Source: an uncultured bacterium (GTDB taxonomy: Bacteria > Bipolaricaulota > Bipolaricaulia > UBA7950 > UBA9294). Taken from it: 16,532 bases of DNA. Under the pieces are notes generated by a model. That model saw nothing but the letters and a program-made list of their open reading frames with translations. It did no database searches and had not been told where the DNA came from. Position numbers and translations under genes: made by a program. Below are positions 5,334 to 12,789 of this stretch, in pieces (within the stretch, counting starts at the first letter, position 1; each line of letters opens with the position of its first letter). The stretch covers positions 1 to 16,532 of the forward strand of contig CAIOLV010000041.1 in NCBI GenBank assembly GCA_903859225.1, read 5' to 3'.

Positions 5334-6365
5334 ATGGGGAAGCGCGAAGTCCTCGAGAGCACGCTGAAACAGATCAAGAAAGCGTACGGCGAGGGCTCCA
5401 TCATGTGGCTAGGCGATGGGGCCCAGGTTATGCAGGTGGAGACAGTGCCGTCAGGCTCGCTGGCGCTGGACATTGCACTCGGCGTCGGCGGCATTCCGCG
5501 CGGACGCATCATTGAGATCTTCGGCATGGAGTCGAGCGGAAAGACGACGCTCGCCCTCCACATGATCGCCGAAGTGCAACGACGCGGCGGCACGGCGGCA
5601 TTCATCGACGCGGAGCACGCACTCGACCCAAGCTACAGCCGCGCCCTCGGGGTCGACCTCGACCATATCCTCATCTCGCAGCCGAACTCCGGCGAGCAGG
5701 CGCTCGAGATCACCGAACAGCTCACGCGAAGCGGCGCGATCGACATCATCGTCATCGACTCGGTCGCCGCTCTCGTGCCGATGGCGGAGATTGAGGGGCA
5801 GATGGGCGACTCGCAGGTCGGCCTCCAGGCTCGCCTCATGAGCCAAGCAATGCGCAAGCTGTCCGGTGCGATCTCGCAATCGAAGACGATCGTCGTGTTC
5901 ACCAACCAGATGCGGTCGATGATCAGCGCGTCGCGCTTCGGCCCGTCGACGACAACGGCCGGCGGATGGGCACTCAAGTTCTACGCCTCGCTGCGCCTCC
6001 AGATGTGGGGCTCGGGCAAGATCGAAGAGGGCACCGAACGCGTCGGGACCCACGTCACCGTACGTGTCGTCAAGAACAAGGTGGCTCCCCCGTTCAAAGA
6101 GGCATCGTTCGACGTCATCTACGGCCGCGGCATCGTCCGTTCGCGCGATCTGATCAACACGGGTGAAGCCCTCGGCCTCATCACGCGGAGCGGGTCCTGG
6201 TATTCGTTCGAGAGCGAGCGACTTGGGCAGGGCATCGGGAACAGTGCACAGGCCCTCGAAGAGGACACGGCTCTCGCCGAGAGGATCGAGACCGCCATCC
6301 GCGAGAAGGCGGCGCTCGGCGTCACGCTCCCCACAGCGGAGGCCGGAGACGCAGAAGACGAGTAA
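5334..6365 (+). CDS. recA: Recombinase A
   Basis: RecA forms ATP-dependent filaments on single-stranded DNA for strand exchange and SOS signalling. The protein is 343 residues, the normal size. The Walker A is GMESSGKTT at 64-72, with Met in place of the usual Pro. The catalytic Glu is E94 (DAEHALDP) and Walker B is IIVIDSVAAL (138-147). ALKFYAS (213-219) is intact. The DNA-binding L2 loop (about 191-212) is unusual: the common MFGNPETTTGGN pattern becomes SRFGPSTTTAGGW, the loop is one residue longer than in E. coli, and the acidic residue is lost. The ATG at 5334 has GAGGGGG upstream; an in-frame ATG at 5307 sits almost on the -10 and is less likely. recX follows directly. Regulation by the repeated promoter region is likely. 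Confidence 0.97.
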   Translation: MGKREVLESTLKQIKKAYGEGSIMWLGDGAQVMQVETVPSGSLALDIALGVGGIPRGRIIEIFGMESSGKTTLALHMIAEVQRRGGTAAFIDAEHALDPSYSRALGVDLDHILISQPNSGEQALEITEQLTRSGAIDIIVIDSVAALVPMAEIEGQMGDSQVGLQARLMSQAMRKLSGAISQSKTIVVFTNQMRSMISASRFGPSTTTAGGWALKFYASLRLQMWGSGKIEEGTERVGTHVTVRVVKNKVAPPFKEASFDVIYGRGIVRSRDLINTGEALGLITRSGSWYSFESERLGQGIGNSAQALEEDTALAERIETAIREKAALGVTLPTAEAGDAEDE

Positions 6366-6378
6366 CGCCGTAACCACG

Positions 6379-6825
6379 CTGGCGCAGATTCTTCGTCGTC
6401 GACCGCTTTCCGAGCGAGAGGCACGCGATCGCCTGGAGGGGGCGGGGTTCCCGCGCGAAGAAATTGACGGCGCGCTGACCCATGCTCGCGAGTCCGGGTG
6501 GGTTGAGGATCGGACTTTCGCCCGGCTGTGGGTGGAAGATCGCCTTCTGCACCATCCGCTGTCGCGGCGCGCGATCGAGGAGGAGCTCCGCGGGCGGAAG
6601 GTGCCTCGCGACATCATCTCCGCTGTAGTGAGCGAGCACTACCCGGAAGATGAGGAGCGTAAGCTCGCCGAGGATCTGGCTCTGACGCGCCTCGCCCGCC
6701 TCGGCGGGTTGGACGAGCCAACGCGGCGGCGGCGCGCGATCGATTTCCTTATTCGCCGCGGCTTTTCGGGCTCCCTCGCCGCGGACAGCGTTCGCCGCGC
6801 TCTCCAAGGAGAACCCCGTGAATGA
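6379..6825 (+). CDS. recX: RecX family regulator of RecA (start uncertain)
   Basis: RecX binds RecA filaments and limits their activity. About 148 residues are made of the family's three-helix repeats: LSEREARDRLEGAGFPREEIDGAL, then GWVEDRTFARLWVEDRL and SRRAIEEELRGRKVPRDII, then a last repeat with RRRAIDFLIRRGFSG. The family's first helix begins almost at the recA stop (6363-6365). Yet no ATG, GTG or TTG occurs in this frame between the recA stop and 6532. The nearest earlier ones (ATG 6163, TTG 6223, GTG 6244) would add an Arg/Ser-rich shadow of recA. I place the start at CTG 6379 as the most economical choice; ATT 6388 is an alternative. The stop overlaps the ispF start region by 8 nt, so the genes are coupled. 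Confidence 0.82.
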   Translation: MAQILRRRPLSEREARDRLEGAGFPREEIDGALTHARESGWVEDRTFARLWVEDRLLHHPLSRRAIEEELRGRKVPRDIISAVVSEHYPEDEERKLAEDLALTRLARLGGLDEPTRRRRAIDFLIRRGFSGSLAADSVRRALQGEPRE

Positions 6826-7318
6826 GTCGAGAGTCGGGTTGGGTATCGACCTGCACCGCTTCGTCGAAGGCCGCCCGCTTGTCCTCGGAGGGGTGACCGT
6901 CCCGTTTGAGCGCGGGCTGCTCGGCCATTCGGACGCCGACGTGCTTACGCATGCAGTGTGCGACGCTCTCCTCGGCGCCGCCGGCCTGGGCGACATCGGG
7001 GTCCACTATCCGGACACCGACGAGCGCTTCCGCGGCATTTCGAGTCTCCTTCTCTTGGAAGACGTGGCCGCCAAGCTTCGCGCCTCGAAGTATGGGGTCG
7101 TCAACGTCGACGTCACTGTCCTCGCCGAGCGACCTAGGCTGGCCGGCTTCTTCCCCGCGATGCGCGTGAACCTCGCCCGGACTCTCGGCGTCGACGAAAC
7201 GCGCGTAAACCTCAAGGCGACGACGAGCGAGACGATGGGCGCTCTCGGTCGCGGCGAAGGCATCGCGGCGTGGGCCGTCTGTCTCATCCAAGAAGCCGCA
7301 GGATGTCGCGATACGTGA
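6818..7318 (+). CDS. ispF: 2-C-methyl-D-erythritol 2,4-cyclodiphosphate synthase
   Basis: This enzyme of the non-mevalonate (MEP) isoprenoid pathway cyclises CDP-methylerythritol 2-phosphate, releasing CMP. The protein is 166 residues, close to the family's usual 157-160. The metal ligands are visible: D11 and H13 in GIDLHRF, and H45 in the segment GHSDADVLTHAVCDALLGA (36-54). The following GDIGVHYPDTD (59-69) and the later KATTSETMGALGRGEGIAA are family hallmarks. The start is GTG 6818, with AGGAG at 6807-6811 and a 6-nt spacer. It overlaps recX by 8 nt, and its last 35 bases overlap the convergent rseP gene. The host therefore makes isoprenoids by the MEP pathway. No ispD or other pathway gene is nearby. 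Confidence 0.97.
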   Translation: MNESRVGLGIDLHRFVEGRPLVLGGVTVPFERGLLGHSDADVLTHAVCDALLGAAGLGDIGVHYPDTDERFRGISSLLLLEDVAAKLRASKYGVVNVDVTVLAERPRLAGFFPAMRVNLARTLGVDETRVNLKATTSETMGALGRGEGIAAWAVCLIQEAAGCRDT

Positions 7319-8582
7319 TCAGCACGAGAAGCACGAGAAGCACAACGAAACCGATCGCGTGAATCATCCCCTCGCGTTGGGGCGGGATCGGCTTTCCCCG
7401 GATCCACTCGATGATCGCAAACACGACGCGACTCCCATCGAGGCCCGGGAACGGGATCAGGTTGATGATCGCGAAGTTCAGACTCAAGAGGCCGAGGATC
7501 TGCAGGAAATAGAGGAACCCGTAGGACCAGCTCTCTCGGAGAATGCCGGCGATCCCGACCGGTCCCGAGACTGCGGCACGCGCCTCCGCTGAGCCGGAGA
7601 CGAGATCCCGCAGCGTCTGTCCGAGCAGCGAGGCGTAGGTCACGAACTCACGTATTCCGAGCACGAGGCCGTCGCGGAGTCCTGGCCGACGGGACTCCAC
7701 CCCATGGTTGCCGAGCGTGGCGCCCTCGAGGATCTGCGCGACCGTTCGTCCGTCGGCGCGCACGAAGACATCGAGCGGAGCCCCGTCCCGGTAGACCATG
7801 AGCGCGATCACATCGCCGCTTTGGATAGCGCGGTCGAACGCCGCTTCCAGCTCGTATCCTGTACTCGTCTCTCTGCCCCCAACCGCAACGATCCGGTCCC
7901 CTGCCTCGACTCCGGCCACGTAGAGAGGAGAACCTGGATCCACAGAAGCGATCTCGTTGGTCTGCGCGACCGGCGAGAAGACGGCGCCCACTTCATAGCC
8001 GGGCCGGTCTGAGGCCGCGCGCGGCTGGATCGTGATCGTCTGCTCGGTTCCGTCACGACGAACGACGATCTCCATCGGCCGCCCACCGGAGGCAGCGATA
8101 GCCCGAGTGACGTCCGACATGGTGTAGATCTTCTCGCCGCCCATCGTGAGGATTCGATCACCGGGCACGAGGACCGCGGCTGCCGGCGCCCCGGGCACCG
8201 TGTCGGCGACCTGCAGGACAGGCAGACTGACGGACAGCGACACGGCCAGCGTGACGAGGAGCGCGAGAACGAAGTTCATCACCGGGCCGGTCAGACTGAT
8301 GAGCGCGCGAACGTAGGGGCGCTTGTTGTGGAGCACTCGATCGGCCGGCACGGCTTCACCGGTCTCGAGAGGGTCCTCGCCCGCCATGCGCACGTAGCCG
8401 CCGATGGGGATCAACCGGAGCGCATAGAGGGTCTCCCCACGCTTGCGCGATACGAGGATCGGCCCCATGCCGATCGAGAACTCATACACGAGGACCCCAA
8501 ACGCGCGTGCCGCGAGGAAGTGCCCGAACTCATGGATCCCGACGAGAACAATGATCGTGAGGATGAACAGCAACACCGTCAT
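7284..8582 (-). CDS. rseP: Site-2 protease RseP (intramembrane zinc metalloprotease)
   Basis: This 432-residue membrane protease cleaves transmembrane substrates such as anti-sigma factors and signal-peptide remnants. The zinc site is HEFGH at 17-21 in the first membrane helix. The third ligand, D382, is in NLIPFPGLDG (374-383). Two PDZ domains lie between: about 120-190, with APAAAVLVPGDRILTMGG, and about 205-280, with SPLYVAGVEAGDRIVAVGG. SGPVGIAG (339-346) is the conserved segment before the last helices. Membrane segments fall at about 2-15, 95-120, 352-375 and 408-424. The ATG overlaps the tilS stop as ATGA (8579-8582), so it is the second gene of a coupled tilS-rseP pair. No sigma or anti-sigma gene is in the window. 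It converges on ispF with a 35-bp overlap. Confidence 0.96.
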   Translation of the reverse strand: MTVLLFILTIIVLVGIHEFGHFLAARAFGVLVYEFSIGMGPILVSRKRGETLYALRLIPIGGYVRMAGEDPLETGEAVPADRVLHNKRPYVRALISLTGPVMNFVLALLVTLAVSLSVSLPVLQVADTVPGAPAAAVLVPGDRILTMGGEKIYTMSDVTRAIAASGGRPMEIVVRRDGTEQTITIQPRAASDRPGYEVGAVFSPVAQTNEIASVDPGSPLYVAGVEAGDRIVAVGGRETSTGYELEAAFDRAIQSGDVIALMVYRDGAPLDVFVRADGRTVAQILEGATLGNHGVESRRPGLRDGLVLGIREFVTYASLLGQTLRDLVSGSAEARAAVSGPVGIAGILRESWSYGFLYFLQILGLLSLNFAIINLIPFPGLDGSRVVFAIIEWIRGKPIPPQREGMIHAIGFVVLLVLLVLITYRDILRLLG

Positions 8583-9961
8583 CGGTCCACCCCTTCCGCC
8601 CGCATGACGAGCACGCGGCGCGTCGATTCCCGCAGCCGCACCGCGTCGCTCAGGCGGACGCCGGCCACCCAGACGACCTTCTCTTGGTCGCAGACAAGAA
8701 GAAGGCGATCGCGCCGCTCGAGCGGCACGCGGGCATTGATCAGGAACGACTTCAACCGAACGTCCTTTCCCATCCCGAGGGGCGCGAAACGATCGCCGGC
8801 GCGGCGGCCTCGCGCGATGAGCGGAAACCTTACGCTATCCGCATCCGCGACTTCCGACCACGGTCCGACGACTCCCGAGACCTCGTCGCGCGAGAGAAGC
8901 GATAGCTCGACCACAACCCCCGGCTCTTCGACCGTCGTCCGTCCGAGCGAGAGCGGGACGAGCCACGCGTCGCGAGCTACTCTTCGGCTCCACGCCGCGA
9001 ACTCGATCGTGGACGGCGAAGCGACGATGCGCAGGCGCGGAAGATGAAGCTCGCCGCACTCGCGCTCTCCGGTCATGAGGCGTCGCACCGCCTCGACGTG
9101 GGCGCGAGCGACGCCCTGAAGGTCGCCGCGGGCGCGGCGCATCGCTTCTCTGAGCGCGACGGACTGCACCGCGCGCGGCAGACCCGCGAGCGCGGCGCGC
9201 GACATCCGCACCGAGTGAAGGTCTTCACTTTGGCACACGTCAGGCCACAGCCGATCGACGACGTAGCGCTCGACATCCCGAGCGTCGCGCGCCAAGTCCG
9301 CGGACCTCGTCACCGCGCGGACCACATCGGGATTGACGGCCGCAAGTTCAGGCAAGACCCGCTCGCGAATGCGGTTCCGCGCGAAATGAAGATCGGTGTT
9401 GGTCGCGTCTTCACGCCAGACGATTCCCCGCTCCACGGCGAACCGCCGCACGTCGCCCCGCCGGGCGGGAAGAAGCGGCCGAATGACTCGCCCGCTCACC
9501 GGAGCCATGCCGCAAAGCCCGTTCCACCCCGTCCCGCGGGCGAGACGAAACAGCACGGTTTCCGCTTGGTCGTCGGCCGTGTGACCGAGAGCGATGCGCG
9601 ACGCCTGACGCTCGTCGGTAACGCGAGAGAGGAACGCACGGCGCGCCTCGCGGGCCGCCTCCTCAATTCCCCGGTGGCGCACGTAGGCGAGAGCGGCGAC
9701 GTCTTGACGCTCGCAGACGATCGGCAGGCCGAGCGCCGCCGCGGCCTCCGCAACGAAACGCGCGTCGTCGCCGGACGACGGCCGAAGACCGTGGTCGAGA
9801 TGGGCCACGACGAGATCGCACGAGAGGTCCCCTCGAAGGGCATGTAGGGCGTAGAGGAGGACCATCGAGTCCGCGCCGCCCGACACCGCGACGACGACGC
9901 GGTCGCCGCGTTCGATCATGCCATAGCGTTCGATCGTCCTGCGCATCTCCTCGAGCAGCAT
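8579..9961 (-). CDS. tilS: tRNA(Ile)-lysidine synthase
   Basis: TilS attaches lysine to C34 of the CAU-anticodon tRNA(Ile), changing it to read AUA; it is essential in most bacteria. The ATP pyrophosphatase loop SGGADS is at 27-32. HLDHGLR, GHTADDQAETVLFRLARGTG and NRIRERVLPEL follow in the usual order. At about 460 residues it is full length, with the TilS substrate-binding and C-terminal domains (GDRFAPLGMGKDVRLKSFLINARVP). I use the ATG at 9961. No Shine-Dalgarno precedes it, but a -10-like CACAAT ends 6 nt before it, which suggests a leaderless mRNA. An ATG five codons later directly follows GAGGAG and is a weaker choice; a GTG at 10042 would overlap the divergent gene. Confidence 0.94.
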   Translation of the reverse strand: MLLEEMRRTIERYGMIERGDRVVVAVSGGADSMVLLYALHALRGDLSCDLVVAHLDHGLRPSSGDDARFVAEAAAALGLPIVCERQDVAALAYVRHRGIEEAAREARRAFLSRVTDERQASRIALGHTADDQAETVLFRLARGTGWNGLCGMAPVSGRVIRPLLPARRGDVRRFAVERGIVWREDATNTDLHFARNRIRERVLPELAAVNPDVVRAVTRSADLARDARDVERYVVDRLWPDVCQSEDLHSVRMSRAALAGLPRAVQSVALREAMRRARGDLQGVARAHVEAVRRLMTGERECGELHLPRLRIVASPSTIEFAAWSRRVARDAWLVPLSLGRTTVEEPGVVVELSLLSRDEVSGVVGPWSEVADADSVRFPLIARGRRAGDRFAPLGMGKDVRLKSFLINARVPLERRDRLLLVCDQEKVVWVAGVRLSDAVRLRESTRRVLVMRAEGVDR

Positions 9962-9967
9962 AGAGCG

Positions 9968-9996
9968 ATTGTGGCCATGGTGTACGGCGAATGCAA
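9968..9996 (-). promoter_or_regulatory. tilS-rseP promoter, probably leaderless
   Basis: Read on the minus strand, TTGCAT (9991-9996) and CACAAT (9968-9973) are separated by exactly 17 bp. The -10 ends 6 nt before the tilS ATG, so transcription would start at or next to the start codon. Confidence 0.45.
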
Positions 9997-10023
9997 CGGT
10001 CGCTACGCTCGCCACCGCCGCGC

Positions 10024-10029
10024 TATGCT
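10024..10029 (+). promoter_or_regulatory. -10-like element just before the secreted-protein gene
   Basis: TATGCT at 10024-10029 lies 6 nt before the ATG at 10036, and no Shine-Dalgarno lies between. This has the same geometry as the divergent tilS promoter and would give a leaderless transcript. No convincing -35 is present. Confidence 0.35.
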
Positions 10030-10035
10030 GTGCGC

Positions 10036-10593
10036 ATGGCACGATGGACTCTCTCTGGCGGGCTCGTCCTCCTCATCGCGCTGTCGGCCGCCGGCCACCC
10101 TTCGTTCGTTCCCGTCGATCCGGCGATCGCGCTCGTCCAGGCCGACCCCGGCCGGACGACGTTCACGCTGGCCATGGATTCGGGCGGATGGATGGCCACC
10201 CTGTCGCGTTCGGTGACCGAGGGCTGCGACGTCGTCGCCGTCGTCGGATCTGCATCGCCGCTCTCGCTTCGGATGCGCACCCTCGTGCTTCCGTCGCTCT
10301 TCCCGCTTCAGATGGCGATCGAGATGGGCTGGCATCGACTCGCCATCCTCGGCGCCCTCCATCTCGGCCCGGTGCGACTCGTTGGGGATCGCACGTGGGG
10401 AGACGACGCACGCGTCCGCATCGCACTTCACGCCGCGGACCCGCGCTTCGTCGTGACCGCGGGGGTGGAGATCAGCGAGAAGATGCGCCCGTTCATCTCT
10501 ACGACCTGGTTTGCGAGCGTGGCCCCGCTGTGGAGCCTCTCGCTCATCGGGACGGCGGACGGGCTGCGAGTCGCCATCGGAGGGACATGGTGA
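10036..10593 (+). CDS. Secreted protein of unknown function
   Basis: I do not recognise this 185-residue protein. It begins with a signal sequence (MARWTLSGGLVLLIALSAAG) and continues as a mainly beta-type sequence of alternating hydrophobic strands (VVAVVGSASPLSL, LAILGALHLGPVRLVG, ARVRIALHAA, RFVVTAGVEIS), ending in WSLSLIGTADGLRVAIGGTW. The pattern would suit an envelope protein with about eight to ten strands and a terminal Trp; a small barrel or a beta-sandwich are both possible. The stop overlaps the start of the metallophosphatase gene (ATGGTGA), so the two are coupled and may act together outside the cytoplasm. The ATG at 10036 is chosen because the signal peptide begins there; longer starts run over the divergent tilS promoter. 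Confidence 0.75.
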   Translation: MARWTLSGGLVLLIALSAAGHPSFVPVDPAIALVQADPGRTTFTLAMDSGGWMATLSRSVTEGCDVVAVVGSASPLSLRMRTLVLPSLFPLQMAIEMGWHRLAILGALHLGPVRLVGDRTWGDDARVRIALHAADPRFVVTAGVEISEKMRPFISTTWFASVAPLWSLSLIGTADGLRVAIGGTW

Positions 10594-11477
10594 TCCGCCG
10601 GGCTCTCGCCGCACTCCTCCTGATCGCCGCGCTCTCGACTCCCGTCTGCGGCCAGCGCCTCCGCATCGTCTATACCAACGACCTCCACGCGCGCCTCGAA
10701 CGGCTGGCGTCGATCGGAGAGCGGATCTCCGAGGCGCGGGAGAGCGGCGATCCCGTGCTCCTCGTCGACGCCGGCGACGCGTGGCAGGACTTCCGCGTTC
10801 CGCTCTACGCCGTGTGGGGAGCGGAGCGAGTGGTCGAGTGGATGAACGGCGTCGGCTACAACGCGATGGCGCCCGGGAACCACGACTTCTACTCCGGCTG
10901 GCCGAAGGTTCAGGCCCTCGCTGCGGCAGCGGGGTTTCCCATCTTGTGCGCCAATCTAGCCCCCGTCGACGGAACGGCTGCGCCCTTCCGCGGGTCTGTG
11001 CGCATTGCGGTCGGCGGCCTCGACATCCTCGTCGTCGGACTCACGGCACTCGAACGACAGCCGACCTTCGACATCCCGTGGCTTCGCCCCGTCGACCCGG
11101 TGCAGTCGCTCCGGCGCGAGATCGACGCCGCGTCCGGCGCCCCGGATCTGATCATCTGCTTGGCCCACGTCCCGGTGCTCGAGGCGGGAATCCTCGCTCG
11201 CGCAGTCCCGGAGGTCGACGTCTTCGTCACTGGGCACTCACATGAGACGACGCCGACTCCCGTCATGGTCGGCGACGCACTCATCGTGCAGTCCGGCGCG
11301 TTCGGGCGGAACGTCGGCGAGCTGGTCGTAGACGTCCGGGATGGCGCGGTTCGTCTCGTGGACAACGTCCTCGTGCCGACAACAGAAGAGGCCGCGACCG
11401 ACCTCGGCCGCGGCCTCGCTCATCTTGCGCAAATCGTCTTCGGGATTCTGGCTTTCTGCCTCGTCCTCACGCTCTAG
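10587..11477 (+). CDS. Exported metallophosphatase, 5'-nucleotidase (UshA) N-domain type, with a C-terminal membrane helix
   Basis: This 296-residue protein has a signal sequence (1-22) and the calcineurin-like metallophosphoesterase domain of the UshA/5'-nucleotidase family: D32 and H34 (TNDLHARL), D64 (DAGDAWQD), N98-H99-D100 (APGNHDF), H194 (CLAHVP) and H217/H219 (VTGHSHE). These would bind two metals for phosphoester cleavage. The 5'-nucleotidase C-terminal domain that binds the nucleotide is absent. Instead the protein ends in a hydrophobic stretch (280-296, LAQIVFGILAFCLVLTL) that could anchor it in the membrane. Substrate is therefore open. GGAGGG at 10579-10584 fits ATG 10587 or GTG 10590. 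It overlaps the secreted-protein gene upstream and shares its final CTAG with the convergent gene. Confidence 0.88.
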   Translation: MVIRRALAALLLIAALSTPVCGQRLRIVYTNDLHARLERLASIGERISEARESGDPVLLVDAGDAWQDFRVPLYAVWGAERVVEWMNGVGYNAMAPGNHDFYSGWPKVQALAAAAGFPILCANLAPVDGTAAPFRGSVRIAVGGLDILVVGLTALERQPTFDIPWLRPVDPVQSLRREIDAASGAPDLIICLAHVPVLEAGILARAVPEVDVFVTGHSHETTPTPVMVGDALIVQSGAFGRNVGELVVDVRDGAVRLVDNVLVPTTEEAATDLGRGLAHLAQIVFGILAFCLVLTL

Positions 11478-11833
11478 AAGTTGTAGGAGAAGCCGACTCC
11501 GCCGTTCACGAACCCGAGCTGGAAGTTGTGCTCTTTCGCCACGGTGTAGGCGTCGTAGCCGCTGTAGATCGCCCATCCGAGGCCGAGCGCCGGCGTGATG
11601 TACCACAGCGGGCTGAAATACCAGCTGACTCCAAAGCCGATGGCGTAGATGCCGACGCCGACGGCGAAGTGCAGAATCGCCTTGTCCATCTGGTCATTTA
11701 GAAGCTGTCCCAGACCTGGAATCACAAAAGACGCCAAGCCGGGAATCCACGCATCACTCGATGCCGCGAGAGAGCCAAACGACACGAGCAGCATCCCCAC
11801 AATGACGCACCCCAGCACCAACAGCTTTTTCAT
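11474..11833 (-). CDS. Small membrane protein with PGLGQ motif
   Basis: This 119-residue protein has a signal-type first segment (MKKLLVLGCVIVGMLLVSFGSLAAS) and then IPGLASFVIPGLGQLLNDQMDKA (30-52). The motif recalls the P-G-x-G-Q-x-x-N segment seen before a helix pair in TM2-like and DUF5683-like small membrane proteins. Hydrophobic segments at about 54-70 and 77-91 follow, then a C-terminal GFVNGGVGFSYNF. The start is firm: GGGAGGT lies just upstream of the ATG. The function is unknown. It overlaps the convergent metallophosphatase gene by 4 bp and has no operon partner; yebC upstream is 120 bp away. That gap has only a weak imperfect hairpin (11911-11934) and no clear promoter. Confidence 0.8.
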   Translation of the reverse strand: MKKLLVLGCVIVGMLLVSFGSLAASSDAWIPGLASFVIPGLGQLLNDQMDKAILHFAVGVGIYAIGFGVSWYFSPLWYITPALGLGWAIYSGYDAYTVAKEHNFQLGFVNGGVGFSYNF

Positions 11834-11953
11834 CCCTACCTCCCTTGCTCTTGCCCGGCTGCAGACCGCCACCGTACGGGCTGCCGCCCCGTCTTTCACT
11901 CCACACTCTCGGACCCCGGTCTCGCAACCGGTCCACCGACCCCGCGGCCGGCG

Positions 11954-12715
11954 CTAGGCGTCCGCCTGGATCCGCTCCAAGACGTCGTCATCGACGTCGA
12001 AGTTCGCGAACACCTCTTGCACATCTTCGTTGTCGTCCAGTGCGTCGAGCAGCCGAAGGATCTTCCCCGCTGACTCCTCCTCGACGTGCACGGATGTCTT
12101 CGGCACCATCGTGGGTTCCGCCCGTGCGGGCGTCAGCCCACGTTCGGCGGCCACCGCCGACAGGCGAGGCAGCGCCGCCACGTCGCACGTCGCCTCGACG
12201 ACATCGCCGGTTGCATCCACGTCATCCGCGCCGGCCTCAATCAGCGCCATCTGGAGTTCGTCCCGATCGAGATCCGCAGGCAGGTCCTCGAGCGTCAGCA
12301 CGCCACGCCGATCGAACAGCCACGACACGCTGCCGGCGGACGCCATGTTGCCGCCGTGCTTGCTGAAGACGTGGCGAATGCCCGCGGCGGCGCGATTCTT
12401 GTTGTCGGTCACGGCGCGCACGAGGATCGCTACGCCGTCGGAGGCATACCCTTCGTACGTGATTTCCTCGTACAGGGCCCCTTCGAGCTCGCCAGCTCCC
12501 CGCTTGATCGCGCGGTCAATGTTCTCTTTGGAGACGTTCGCCGCTTTGGCTCGTTCAACCGCTTGCGCCAATCCGGCGTTGTTCTCCGGACTCGGATCGC
12601 CTCGCCGCGCCTGCAGGGTGACCTCTTTGATCAGTTTCGAAAAGACCCCGGCGCGCTTCTTGTCCTGGCGCTCTTTACGATGCTTCGTGTTCGCCCATTT
12701 GGAATGTCCAGCCAT
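11954..12715 (-). CDS. yebC: YebC/PmpR (TACO1) family protein
   Basis: This 253-residue cytoplasmic protein opens with the family hallmark MAGHSKWANTKHRKERQDKKR and continues with SKLIKEVTLQARRGDPSPENNAGLAQAVERAKAANVSKENIDRAIKRG. The middle domain has YEEITYEGYASDGVAILVRAVTDNKNR and the HVFSKHGGNMASAGSVSWLF segment. Members were long annotated as transcriptional regulators; more recent work links the family to translation of difficult sequences such as proline runs. The length is normal. GGGAG sits about 5 nt before the ATG and a good promoter lies upstream, so it is probably monocistronic. In many bacteria yebC sits beside ruvC; here it does not. Confidence 0.96.
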   Translation of the reverse strand: MAGHSKWANTKHRKERQDKKRAGVFSKLIKEVTLQARRGDPSPENNAGLAQAVERAKAANVSKENIDRAIKRGAGELEGALYEEITYEGYASDGVAILVRAVTDNKNRAAAGIRHVFSKHGGNMASAGSVSWLFDRRGVLTLEDLPADLDRDELQMALIEAGADDVDATGDVVEATCDVAALPRLSAVAAERGLTPARAEPTMVPKTSVHVEEESAGKILRLLDALDDNEDVQEVFANFDVDDDVLERIQADA

Positions 12716-12745
12716 ACGACTCCCTGTCTACGTCACGCGGAACCC

Positions 12746-12774
12746 ATCATAGCGCCGCCTGTTCCCATGGGCAA
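12746..12774 (-). promoter_or_regulatory. yebC promoter
   Basis: Read on the minus strand, TTGCCC (12769-12774) and TATGAT (12746-12751) are spaced by exactly 17 bp. This predicts transcription starting near 12739, with a leader of about 24 nt that carries the GGGAG ribosome site. Confidence 0.65.
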
Positions 12775-12789
12775 ATGCGGTCTCGACCC

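Noticed and set aside
6340..6380. Programmed frameshift making a RecA-RecX fusion
   Set aside because: I see no slippery run before the recA stop, and recX is normally a separate protein. An unusual start codon is simpler.
5451..6617. 388-codon open frame on the minus strand across recA and recX
   Set aside because: It lies antisense to clearly conserved RecA and RecX motifs, its translation is low-complexity (Arg/Ser/Asp-rich) and it has no domain or ribosome site. GC-rich codon bias explains it.
9044..9847. 267-codon plus-strand open frame inside tilS
   Set aside because: It is antisense to the conserved TilS motifs; its translation is Arg/His/Pro-rich with no recognisable domain.
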